In this document: in pieces, positions 9,083 to 17,479 of the stretch | How the letters are laid out: each line of letters begins with the position of its first letter | How positions within the stretch are numbered: position 1 is the first letter of the stretch | Assembly (NCBI RefSeq): GCF_014196715.1 | Contig: NZ_JACIEF010000001.1 | Span: forward strand, 354,872-418,871 | DNA length: 64,000 bases | Direction: 5' to 3' | DNA from: Pedobacter zeae | Lineage (GTDB): Bacteria; Bacteroidota; Bacteroidia; Sphingobacteriales; Sphingobacteriaceae | Translations under genes and position numbers: made by a program | The notes under the pieces: generated by a model | What the model saw: only the letters and a program-made list of their open reading frames with translations | The model's database searches: none | What the model was told of the DNA's origin: nothing

Positions 9083-9805
9083 ATGTCACAGTTCATTTTG
9101 CACAAAGAAAACACCCGCGGCCACGCCAACCATGGCTGGTTAAATGCACACCATTCATTCAGTTTTGCTAATTACTACAATCCGGAAAGAATGCACTTTG
9201 GGGTTTTGCGGGTTTTAAATGATGACTTGATTGACGGTGGTATGGGTTTTGGTGCCCATCCACACGATAACATGGAAATTATTACCATTCCATTGGCCGG
9301 GGCGATTGCACACAAAGATAGTATGGGTAACTCAGCGGTTATTAAAAATGGAGAAATCCAGGTAATGAGCGCCGGAACAGGGGTTAGCCACAGCGAGTTT
9401 AACGCCAATGCTGATGAGCAGTTAAACTTACTGCAGATCTGGTTGTTCCCGAATAAGAAAAACGTTACACCACGCTACGATCAGCAAACATTGGATGTTG
9501 CTGCCAGTCACAATAACTTCCAACAGATCTTATCGCCAAATGCAGACGATGCAGGCGTTTGGATCCATCAGGATGCTTGGTTTTCGCTGGGTAATTTTGA
9601 TGAAGGCTTCGAAACTGAGTATAAAATCAAAAAAGCAGGTAACGGTGTTTATGCTTTCGTAATCAATGGAGAAGTAACCATCAACGGACAGGTGCTGGGC
9701 AAAAGAGATGCATTAGGAATTTGGGATACCGATAGCATCAGCTTTAAAGCCAATACCGCCGGGGCTGAAGTTTTATTGATGGATGTTCCGATGGAATTGA
9801 ATTAA
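9083..9805 (+). CDS. Pirin family protein
   Basis: A 240-residue bicupin of the pirin/YhhW type. The N-terminal cupin carries metal ligands in GAHPHDNMEIITIPL (two His), in GVSHSEF (third His) and the nearby Glu of NADEQLNLLQIW. The GFGAHPHDNMEI and MSAGTGVSHSE segments are diagnostic. Bacterial members have quercetin dioxygenase activity in vitro or act as redox-sensitive regulators; the physiological role here is open. An in-frame ATG 27 bp upstream (9056) exists, but the start at 9083 is preceded by a purine-rich GAAAGGAAA and matches the usual MxQFxLHKAxTRGxxxHGW start of the family. A terminator hairpin follows. Confidence 0.93.
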   Translation: MSQFILHKENTRGHANHGWLNAHHSFSFANYYNPERMHFGVLRVLNDDLIDGGMGFGAHPHDNMEIITIPLAGAIAHKDSMGNSAVIKNGEIQVMSAGTGVSHSEFNANADEQLNLLQIWLFPNKKNVTPRYDQQTLDVAASHNNFQQILSPNADDAGVWIHQDAWFSLGNFDEGFETEYKIKKAGNGVYAFVINGEVTINGQVLGKRDALGIWDTDSISFKANTAGAEVLLMDVPMELN

Positions 9806-9817
9806 AAATACACAACC

Positions 9818-9848
9818 AAACCTCGCAGGTTTTAAGCCTGCGGGGTTT
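9818..9848 (+). terminator. Intrinsic terminator after the pirin gene
   Basis: Stem AAACCTCGCAGG / CCTGCGGGGTTT (9818..9829 with 9837..9848), one G-T pair, 7-nt loop, followed by a T-rich stretch. It separates the pirin gene from the small receiver-like gene. Confidence 0.85.
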
Positions 9849-9863
9849 ATTTATTAAAGAACT

Positions 9864-10163
9864 ATGCAAACTACCATACTTTATATCGGAAGGGATACTG
9901 AAATTACCACGGTAATGAGCCGCCTGTTAAATGCCAGGCCTGAGTGGAAAGGGATCTGCGTATGCACGGATGATGAGGCCATTGCTATTTGCAATGAACA
10001 GCACCTTGACCTGGTTCTGCTCGGAAACGGAATTGATGCCGAATGTGAAAAAGCATTAAGAGCAAAACTGACCGGAATCAGGCCCGGCCTGAAAATTATC
10101 CAGCATTACGGTGGGGGAAGTGGCTTGTTGTATGGGGAAATCATGACCGCGCTTAACCACTAA
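9864..10163 (+). CDS. Small receiver-like protein lacking the phospho-acceptor Asp
   Basis: A 99-residue protein with the outline of a response-regulator receiver domain and nothing else. It has beta-1 (TILYIGRD), alternating helices, the segment LDLVLLGNGID where receivers have the phospho-accepting aspartate at the end of beta-3, and LKIIQHYGGGSGLLYGEIM in the place of beta-4/alpha-4. In this alignment the acceptor Asp is Gly, the acidic pair near the N-terminus is reduced to a single Asp, and the conserved Lys is absent. If the fold call is right it is a pseudo-receiver that cannot be phosphorylated normally. No kinase or output domain is nearby. The ORF is convincing as coding, the fold is by eye. 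Confidence 0.65.
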   Translation: MQTTILYIGRDTEITTVMSRLLNARPEWKGICVCTDDEAIAICNEQHLDLVLLGNGIDAECEKALRAKLTGIRPGLKIIQHYGGGSGLLYGEIMTALNH

Positions 10164-10242
10164 AGAAATATCCTTTATTCCGATAATGATCTATTATATA
10201 AAAACCAATGTGATTGAAAGAAAGTTTAAGAAGATCATTATC

Positions 10243-10342
10243 CTAAGTTGCCATCATCTCGAGCGAAGTGCAACAAAGCCGAGAGATCTATCAAAACAGA
10301 TCCCTCCGTTTCACTGCGTTCCAGTCGAGATGACGATCTGTC
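10243..10342. repeat. Imperfect palindromic intergenic element
   Basis: About 100 bp with the arms CATCTCGAGCGAAGTG...GAGAGATCT and AGATCCCTCCG...CACTGCG...TCGAGATGACG, able to fold into one long imperfect hairpin. Words of this kind (CGTCAT, GAGCGAAG, CGAGATGACGA) are typical intergenic mosaic repeats of Bacteroidota. It accounts for most of the 228-bp gap between the two flanking genes. Confidence 0.7.
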
Positions 10343-10391
10343 TATGGATGATCAAAGCACTGGAATCTAATAATCCTGTTCAATCCTGGCA

Positions 10392-10673
10392 CTAGCTGAT
10401 GTAATCCCTATCCTCATCACTTAATTCCTTTTTGCTGTCGGTAGTTTGTGCTTTCCGCTCAATATCGTCGTCATAACTACTCAATGTTTTTCGTGGCCGG
10501 CCTACAACAAAGCCAATAATGAAACCGATGATGATGCAGACGCCGATAACCAAAAGTTTGGATACCGGAACCGTAGCCACCAAAAAATCAAAATCTACAG
10601 GGTCGGTGTTTACCATTAAAAAAATGGTTAGTAATGCCGTAAGTATAATAATCGAAATTGTTTTTGCACTCAT
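10392..10673 (-). CDS. Small LapA-domain (DUF1049) membrane protein
   Basis: A 93-residue protein with two membrane segments (about 5-20 and 38-58), separated by a short loop NTDPVDFDFLVATVPVSK, and a charged cytosolic tail from residue 60. The pattern LxxFLxxNxxxVxFxFL...VSKLLxxGxxxIIGFIIGFxxGR fits the LapA/DUF1049 family, which in E. coli acts in lipopolysaccharide assembly. It follows the large outer-membrane protein gene by only 3 bp on the same strand and is probably cotranscribed with it. An envelope role is therefore plausible, but nothing more precise is supported. Confidence 0.85.
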   Translation of the reverse strand: MSAKTISIIILTALLTIFLMVNTDPVDFDFLVATVPVSKLLVIGVCIIIGFIIGFVVGRPRKTLSSYDDDIERKAQTTDSKKELSDEDRDYIS

Positions 10674-10676
10674 GGT

Positions 10677-13481
10677 TTAAAAGCTATAATTAAATGAAAA
10701 CTCTAATATCGGATTTTGATTGTAAATCTGGTTGACAAAAACCAATCTTGCCCCTAAGTCTACAACAGGCTGATAGCGCAAAAGGTTTACACTGGTGTTT
10801 AATTCTACGCCGTAGGTTTTAGGATCGTTAAGGGTAGTGCCCTTGCCGATGTTCTCATAATGGCAAAATAAACCCGCCCTGAAATTCCTTACATAAGCCA
10901 GCGGGCCTAACTCCCAATCAGGAAAGGCAAATGGAAAGCGGTAGTTAAAAAGCAGGCTGTTCTGCAGTTTACTTTTTGCCAGGATGTTGTTGTATCCGTA
11001 CACGATTGCAATCTCCGTTGCATACTGGTTTACCCCGCTTGCTTTTTGGTAATTAAAGCTCGCCAGGAAGGAATGGTTCTTTGCGAAGCCTGGAAAGTAA
11101 AGGAAACTTTCGAGTGCTAAAATTTCTCCTTTTAAATTCTTGTCGAAAGGTTGGTGGTTGTAAGTAGCCCTGAGCACCTGTGCCCACCTGGGCGCAATGT
11201 CTCTTTCGGTGGTACGTACACTGTGGTTGAAAGTGAAATTATATTCCATCGGGAATTTAAGCTCCCGGATAAAACCAGCCGGCATGTTTTCTGGCATGTA
11301 CCGTTGTGTAAAACTGGTCGCCGTATTCAGCGCAAAAGCATAGTTCTCGTTACGGGTGTTGAACGATAATGGAAGGGATGCATTAAGCTTTATATAGTTC
11401 TCTCTCCAATCGCCTTGCTGTACCACATTTTTAGCCCGGTAGAACGTTCTTTTCGGACGGTTGCGATACAGAACACTAAATACAGGATAAAGCGCCTTAT
11501 AGCTAATATCTGCTGTGTATTCAAAACGTTTTAAATCGCGGTGGTATTTTGCGCCTGAATAAAAATCCAGCGTATTAAGCAGGTTGTTCGATTGCAGTTC
11601 CAGGCCAAAAACATATTCGTTATCAATTACCGGGATAATGCTATGAATGCTGAAAAGATTTAGTGCCTGGTGATAGCGTTTAGACTGGAAAGTGCTATCT
11701 GGTATATCGTCAAAAACATTCCCAACGTTTTCCTGCTTTTCTGCTGCGGCCGAAAAATCGACAAAGTTATTTTCACCTATTGGTTTTTCTGTAAGGGCGG
11801 TTTCGGCAATTTCGTAGCCGTTGATTTTATAGTCGTTAAAAATGATTTTTCCATCACCGGTTTCGGTGGGGTTAAAGGCACCGTATGGCGATGCGCTAAG
11901 TGCTGTTATTTTCTTTGAAACCGGATCAATTGCATAAATATTATCGATGCCATTGAAATGCGCATTGAAAACAATTTTACCGTTAATAAAAACCGGGCGA
12001 CTGAGCTGTTGCCGGCTGTTCGAAATCAACGCTGATTTTTTTTCTCCTTCCATCAGCCACAAACTTTTTCCTTTTTCTGTTACACCGATGTAAGCAATTT
12101 GGTTTCCACTCTTATCGAAGCTTGGTGTTTGCAAAATTTCGTTTCCGGGATTGGGGTAGGTTTTTAAAATCCTTCCTGAAGCCGCATCGATTTCTACCAG
12201 GTTGAACTGGTTGTTGAGCTCAACTTTGGCTGCAATGATTTTCTTTCCATCAGCAGAGAGGCTAGGGGAGAAGAGCCTGCTTTTGCTGCTGAGTTTATTG
12301 AATTTTTTTGTCTTTAAATTATATGAGCAGATTACACTATAACTCCGCTGTTTATATCTCGGATCGTAACGGATTTCGTCCCAAACCAAAAGGCCGTTTT
12401 TCAGGCTGAACCAAGGTTGTTCCTGGTAGCCGATTCCGAATAATTTTTGCTCTGTTTTATCTTCGTTGATCAGTACAAAATACCGGGCATCGGTCTTACT
12501 TTCTTTGAGTGCTAAAATCTGGCTATTATTAAGCCTCGCCGGTAAAAAATAATTTGTGGCAAACGATGTTTTTTGATTTAGACTTTCATACTTTTCCGGA
12601 GCAGATTTTTCTTCCTGTATTTTCCACTTTTCGGCAAGTTTGTTTTGGGTGGCCAGAAAATATTGGCGCGTATTTTTTCCGGTGTATTTTTTTAGGCTTT
12701 TCGAAAATGGGTAAGGCCTCACCGGTCTTTTTCTGATGTCGCTAAGTAAACTATCGGAAATGAACTGGCCGTATTTTTCTTTCATATCCGCAACCATCAA
12801 ATACCCGGTTTGGTAGTAACCCGGAGTAACGTCTTTGTTCGAACCAAAATAGACTTTGCTGTATGTAAATTTTTTACCTTCTAAAATTGTAGCCCGGTAA
12901 GGCATGATCCAACCCGGCTGACGGCCCCGGCCCGAATAGGTGAGTGCGGTTTCATTTACAACGGCATCACCTTCGAAAAACCATGTCGGGATGCCTGCTC
13001 CAAAATAGGCAAAGTAAACCAGCTCAGGAAAGGGATGTGTCTGCGTTCCTGTCAACTTGTCAAACTGTGCGACGTGCCGAAGTTCATGTACAGCGAGGTT
13101 GTTTAACCAATCCTGACTATCGAAAAACTGAGGGGGTGTGGCATAGAATTCCGACTTCTTCGGACCCAGCTGAACAAAGCCGTTTGCCACCGTTCCGCGG
13201 TTCTGTAACAGGAGTGGGATAGTCGTTTTTTGCTGCCGTAAACCTAGTCCAATTTTGGTATAAATATAGGGTAGGGTATTGGCCATTCTTTGGGCTTCCT
13301 TTTCTAATTCTTCAGGGTAGATGATTTTAAAGCCTCCCGATGAAATATAGTTCCATTTTACACTAAGTGGGTTTTGTGCCGTGCTGAAAATCTGTCCAAA
13401 AACCGATGGCGAAATAAAACTTAAAGTAATCGCACTTAAATACTTGATAATTAATTTATTATTGATTTGTTTTAAATTCAT
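10677..13481 (-). CDS. Large outer-membrane protein: gluzincin-like domain, TolB-like propeller and C-terminal barrel
   Basis: A 934-residue exported protein (signal peptide to about residue 29, ending SVFG-Q). Residues 40-180 hold a zinc-protease site of gluzincin type: HELRH at 132-136, and WFFEGDAVVNE where E170 can be the third ligand. Residues about 300-560 contain repeated propeller blades of the TolB/PD40 kind (LSADGKKIIAAK, SFDKSGNQIAYIG, LWLMEGEKKS). From about 620 to the end, alternating aromatic/polar strands lead to a terminal phenylalanine (FSFNYSF), as expected for an outer-membrane beta-barrel. The combination suggests a cell-surface peptidase or peptide receptor anchored by its own barrel. 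Proteolytic activity is inference; residues are complete. I know similar unnamed proteins in this phylum but no function. Confidence 0.8.
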   Translation of the reverse strand: MNLKQINNKLIIKYLSAITLSFISPSVFGQIFSTAQNPLSVKWNYISSGGFKIIYPEELEKEAQRMANTLPYIYTKIGLGLRQQKTTIPLLLQNRGTVANGFVQLGPKKSEFYATPPQFFDSQDWLNNLAVHELRHVAQFDKLTGTQTHPFPELVYFAYFGAGIPTWFFEGDAVVNETALTYSGRGRQPGWIMPYRATILEGKKFTYSKVYFGSNKDVTPGYYQTGYLMVADMKEKYGQFISDSLLSDIRKRPVRPYPFSKSLKKYTGKNTRQYFLATQNKLAEKWKIQEEKSAPEKYESLNQKTSFATNYFLPARLNNSQILALKESKTDARYFVLINEDKTEQKLFGIGYQEQPWFSLKNGLLVWDEIRYDPRYKQRSYSVICSYNLKTKKFNKLSSKSRLFSPSLSADGKKIIAAKVELNNQFNLVEIDAASGRILKTYPNPGNEILQTPSFDKSGNQIAYIGVTEKGKSLWLMEGEKKSALISNSRQQLSRPVFINGKIVFNAHFNGIDNIYAIDPVSKKITALSASPYGAFNPTETGDGKIIFNDYKINGYEIAETALTEKPIGENNFVDFSAAAEKQENVGNVFDDIPDSTFQSKRYHQALNLFSIHSIIPVIDNEYVFGLELQSNNLLNTLDFYSGAKYHRDLKRFEYTADISYKALYPVFSVLYRNRPKRTFYRAKNVVQQGDWRENYIKLNASLPLSFNTRNENYAFALNTATSFTQRYMPENMPAGFIRELKFPMEYNFTFNHSVRTTERDIAPRWAQVLRATYNHQPFDKNLKGEILALESFLYFPGFAKNHSFLASFNYQKASGVNQYATEIAIVYGYNNILAKSKLQNSLLFNYRFPFAFPDWELGPLAYVRNFRAGLFCHYENIGKGTTLNDPKTYGVELNTSVNLLRYQPVVDLGARLVFVNQIYNQNPILEFSFNYSF

Positions 13482-15493
13482 CTAAAATATTTGCTAAAAT
13501 AATTAGTTTTTTAAATTTTTAAGGGGTCTGAAATTGTAAATTTTTAATTTATGTTAAATGTTTTAATTAACTGATTTATAGTTATTAATGAATTTATATA
13601 AATTTATTTATTGTTGGTTTTTTTTATGATTTTAAGCTCATTTTTATATCAAATTCAAGCGCCTCTTCCCATTTTTTATCAATTGAAATTGATTAACTTA
13701 ATTTACACTTATTAATCGGTTTTTATGGAAAATTTTTGTGGCTTTTTAAATTTTTGTATGAAAGGTTATACCCCGTTTCAATCGTCAAAGTTGGTGCCTT
13801 CGCCATGCTGATTTTGGAATCATCCGGTAGGGTTGATAGGGTTTAGATTGCCAGGGCTATTTGGTTGGGTAGAGAAAAATTCTTCCGGTAAATTGGATTT
13901 TTTTACGGTCAGAAATTTGATTTTTAAAGCCAAAAATTTTTAAAAATTATATGAAAGAATCTCTAAATTGATGGGAGATTTTAAAATTCAATTTGATTGG
14001 TATGATTGTGACTTGTGACAAAATGTCTTTATTTTTTTGCTTCATGATTCGGCCATCTTTCTATGATCAGACTCCAAATTTAACTTTCACAACTGGTGGT
14101 TTATCAATGCTGGCGGTTAGGAATGCCACTGGCTGATCGTTTAAAATCCAGGTTTTTTATGGTTAAAAGCAAGATTTCAGGTTCAGAATTTCGGCCTGAA
14201 TTTTGGTTCCGGTATGCTGATTTGTATGTTTTTTTTACGTTTTTGGCCGGTAAAACGCTCGTTTTTTACCGGGATAATGCAGTTTCCTTGCGATATTTCC
14301 CAGGTAAAATGAATTTTGAATAAATTTTCGGAAAAATTGTATTGTATAATAAAAAGTGCCTTTATGGTGGTTTAAGCCGCGTTTTTGACGGAATTTATAT
14401 TAATTTTTTATCTGATTAAATAGGTAAGGTTTTAATCGGTATGGAGTTGAAAAGACTGAATTATGCGGTGCTGATCAGCCTGTTTTTTCTAGGTTTTCTT
14501 ACGGCTGTTGGTTAAAATCTTACTGATTTTTTGATTGCACACAGCTGGTTCTTTCGCCAATACCGGATGCGATAATATCAGGTGTTTAGATTGAACTTCT
14601 CTATTTCAGTTCCGAATCTTAATGCAAGAACAAGCTAAAAATAATGGTTATTTAGGAAGAACCTGGCCATCCCATTTCATGGGTTTACGATTTAAGTAAG
14701 TGTGTAATTTTAGGTGAAATTCAACGCTGATTTCAGCTCCGGTTTGTGGTAGGTTTATGTGTTGTTTCTATATCTATTTTATGCTTTTTTACTGGTTTGT
14801 TTTTATTGTATTTTAAGTCTTTTTTATAGGTTGGTTCGAGGTTTTTTATAGGATTATATCCGGGGTTTTTAGCTCTTTTTTTGGAGGGTGATTTTCATAT
14901 TTTTTTATCAGCTATTACCCTCCATAAGTTGTTGTTTTTTGGTCTTTTGATTCAGCGGTTTTTTATACCTGAAATTTAATTTTTAGTGGTGGGATTTTTA
15001 TCCTTTTGGATGTTGAATGGAATAGTTTTAGGATATGTTTTATTATTGAAAGGACGGTCATCTGTTCGTGATTTTAGATGCTGTTCTGGCTGTAACCAGC
15101 TATAAATAGATGACGAATTTTGATGCTAAAAAAGGAGTGGAATGTCTGGGTTTCATCGATCGATTTTAACAGGGTCGATTTTTATTACCGGAAAGTTTTG
15201 GTGATCCGGTCAATGGAATTAGCTTTTTAAAGTTGTGAATATGGAGCGCTTTTTTTTTGCCTGATTAGCAGGTGAAATTCTATACATCGGAAAGCTGTCT
15301 CTGGCAGTTAATGCCTATCCGGGGTGCCCTTTTTTGAACCGGCTGTTAATAGGTTGTTGTCGTTTAAGTGTAGTTTATATCTGCAAATAAAAGCGTAATC
15401 CGGTAAGGATTTTTGATCAGTGCTACACCGGTTAATGGCTCCTTATTAATGTGAAGATTTTATCAAAACTGCAGGCCCGATTTTCGCCAATAG
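13482..15493. other. 2-kb gene-free region, T- and G-rich on the + strand
   Basis: No reading frame on either strand looks like a gene. The longest is a 75-codon frame from GTG at 14096 with no recognisable features, and a 24-codon frame at 14441..14515 would give a short hydrophobic peptide. The + strand is visibly rich in T and G throughout. Hairpins: 14247..14255 with 14264..14272 (perfect, core CCGGTAAAA), 14883..14892 with 14914..14923 (core GGAGGGT), and 15057..15063 with 15108..15114 (GTCATCT) enclosing a smaller stem. CCGG occurs 14 times by my count. I do not recognise RNase P RNA, tmRNA, SRP RNA or 6S RNA in it. It may be decayed DNA or an unknown long RNA. Confidence 0.6.
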
Positions 15494-16372
15494 CTACAGC
15501 TTGTTCTTTCTTTTTTTATAGATGGGGTATAAGAATATTGATCCTAAAATAATCGTTGCACCGATGTAGAAACCACCTGTCATCTGTTCTTTATTCTGAA
15601 AGAAAATAAAAGCCAGGAGAATACCGTAAACAGGCTCGAGGTTGGTAATTAAAGCCGTTCTGAAGGCAGATAACGTTCGCATTACTGCAACGCCTGCAAC
15701 ATAGGCAACTGACGTACAGAGCGTGCCAAGAAGTGTTAAATAGAACCAGTTTTTTGTACTCAGGTTAAAGGGCGTATGCAATAAAGTTCCGTCGTAGAGG
15801 CGGTATATGGTGATCCAGAAAAGCGCACCAACCAGTTCATAAAAACCAATAATTGCAGGATCGCTTTTTTGTACCAATGTCGAATTGATGGTTGAAAAAA
15901 GAGCTGAGGCCACAGCAGCCAGCAAACCAAAAATAATTCCCAACGTATATTGGCCTTCAAATTTAAAGATCATGTAAATGCCTAAAATAATCAATAATCC
16001 GATCAGGATATCGCCCATTTGTATAGGCTGTTTTTTAATCAGCGGCTCTAAAATAGCGGTAAATAAAGTGAAAGAGGAAAGGCATACCAATGTAACCGAA
16101 ACGGTAGAGACTTTGATGGCATGAAAAAAAAATATCCAGTGAATGGCAACAATTCCTCCTGTTAAAAAGAACTGAATAAACTGTTTTTTGCTGATCCTGA
16201 TGTTCTTCCGCGTGATCAAAAACCAGGCAAAAAGTGTGGCGGCTGCAATGAGTACCCGGTACCAAACCATTGGCACAGCATCGATGGAGATTATTTTTCC
16301 AAGCACGCCTGTAAAGCCCCAGACAAATACGGTAAGATGAAGAATGAGCAGATTTTTCCTGGTGGTTTCCAT
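15494..16372 (-). CDS. EamA family (DMT superfamily) transporter
   Basis: A 292-residue inner-membrane protein with about ten hydrophobic helices arranged as two EamA repeats (roughly 8-140 and 150-285). The second repeat has the usual FYELVGALFWI and ALITNLEPVYGILLAFIFF (near 245-265), the latter being the EP-containing helix typical of EamA proteins. Members export or take up amino acids, nucleosides or other metabolites; the substrate cannot be read. The gene is the last of a tight tgt - lptF/G-like - eamA series, starting 2 bp after the permease gene, so it is probably cotranscribed. The 2-kb gene-free region lies downstream and no terminator was found at its end. Confidence 0.92.
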   Translation of the reverse strand: METTRKNLLILHLTVFVWGFTGVLGKIISIDAVPMVWYRVLIAAATLFAWFLITRKNIRISKKQFIQFFLTGGIVAIHWIFFFHAIKVSTVSVTLVCLSSFTLFTAILEPLIKKQPIQMGDILIGLLIILGIYMIFKFEGQYTLGIIFGLLAAVASALFSTINSTLVQKSDPAIIGFYELVGALFWITIYRLYDGTLLHTPFNLSTKNWFYLTLLGTLCTSVAYVAGVAVMRTLSAFRTALITNLEPVYGILLAFIFFQNKEQMTGGFYIGATIILGSIFLYPIYKKRKNKL

Positions 16373-16374
16373 TG

Positions 16375-17478
16375 CTATTTTGGCGCTTTCCTTAACAGGT
16401 AAAAACCTAATAGCCCAAAGAAGAGCGTAGGCATAATAACTGCCGCAAATGGAGGTAATCCACCCTTGGTAGAGAACATCTGCGTAAACTGGTTAAATAC
16501 GATATAAGCAAAGCTGATAAAGATCCCGATGCCTAGTGATACGCCTACACCTCCGCGTACTTTACGTGACGATAGTGCTACACCTATAAGCGTTAATACA
16601 TAAGCAGAAAGAGGATGGAGGTAACGTTTATATTTTTCGAACTGAAGATCGTTCATGATACCGGTTCCACGTATTTTTTCTTTTCTGATTTTATCTGAAA
16701 GTTCCTTTGTGGTTAAATTTTGCACTACATTATCATAAGCAGAGAAATCGTCCGGGCGCATATCCAGGATGGTATCCTTTAATTTTCCGTTACCATAAAC
16801 CATGGTTTCTTTAAGGCCGTCGATCTTTCGGATAGAATAATTCGTTAATTGCCATTTGCGCTTTAGCGAATCCCACTTGATATTCTCTGCTACAATTTTT
16901 TTGGTTAAAATATCACCATTAAAATTATCAAGCGAAAAGCGGTAGCCCGAATTTGTTTTGTTATCGAAATTATCAATGTAGATATAGGTCCTATCATCCA
17001 GTTTCATGTGGATTTTAGATTTTGACGACGGGTCGTTACGCTTTACATAAGTGTTTTCGAAACTATTTTTCAGGGTATTGGTATAAGGAAGGATGTACAG
17101 GTTGGAGAGCAGGTTGGCAGAGAAAATGATCGAAGCCGATACCAGGTAAGGAAACAAAAAACGGTTAAAACTAACACCTCCACTTAAAATCGGAACGATT
17201 TCTGTCTGATCGGCCATCTTGGCCGTAAAGAAAATTACGGCAATAAAATTGATTAACGGCGAGAGCATGTTTACATAAAAAGGAATGGAACCGGCATAAT
17301 ATTTAGAGAGGATTCCCCAAAAACTCAGTCCGCTTTTCATAAAATCATCCATCTTTTCAGATAGGTCGAACACCACAATAATGATTACGAAAATAGCGAG
17401 GGTATAAATAAATGTACCCAGGTATTTGCCGATAATATACTGATCGATGATTTTTATCCTTCCTTTTAACAGATTCAT
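16375..17478 (-). CDS. LptF/LptG family LPS-export permease (YjgP/YjgQ)
   Basis: A 367-residue inner-membrane permease of the LptBFG complex that extracts lipopolysaccharide from the inner membrane and passes it to the periplasmic bridge. Features: N-terminal IIDQYIIGKYLGTFIYTLAIF, membrane helices near 15-35, 55-80 and 100-125, a periplasmic beta-jellyroll between about 130 and 270 (SLDNFNGDILTKKIVAENIKW), then three C-terminal helices (YVLTLIGVALSSRKVRGG). In Bacteroidota two paralogues, LptF and LptG, occur apart; which one this is cannot be decided by eye. It lies 1 bp after tgt and 2 bp before eamA. Confidence 0.93.
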   Translation of the reverse strand: MNLLKGRIKIIDQYIIGKYLGTFIYTLAIFVIIIVVFDLSEKMDDFMKSGLSFWGILSKYYAGSIPFYVNMLSPLINFIAVIFFTAKMADQTEIVPILSGGVSFNRFLFPYLVSASIIFSANLLSNLYILPYTNTLKNSFENTYVKRNDPSSKSKIHMKLDDRTYIYIDNFDNKTNSGYRFSLDNFNGDILTKKIVAENIKWDSLKRKWQLTNYSIRKIDGLKETMVYGNGKLKDTILDMRPDDFSAYDNVVQNLTTKELSDKIRKEKIRGTGIMNDLQFEKYKRYLHPLSAYVLTLIGVALSSRKVRGGVGVSLGIGIFISFAYIVFNQFTQMFSTKGGLPPFAAVIMPTLFFGLLGFYLLRKAPK

Positions 17479-17479
17479 T

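Noticed and set aside
10186..10395. 69-codon + frame between the receiver-like gene and the LapA gene
   Set aside because: It reads straight through the palindromic intergenic element and has no protein-like pattern.
14096..14323. 75-codon + frame in the gene-free region
   Set aside because: GTG start, no recognisable domain, and composition like the surrounding non-coding DNA; the stretch includes the hairpin at 14247..14272.
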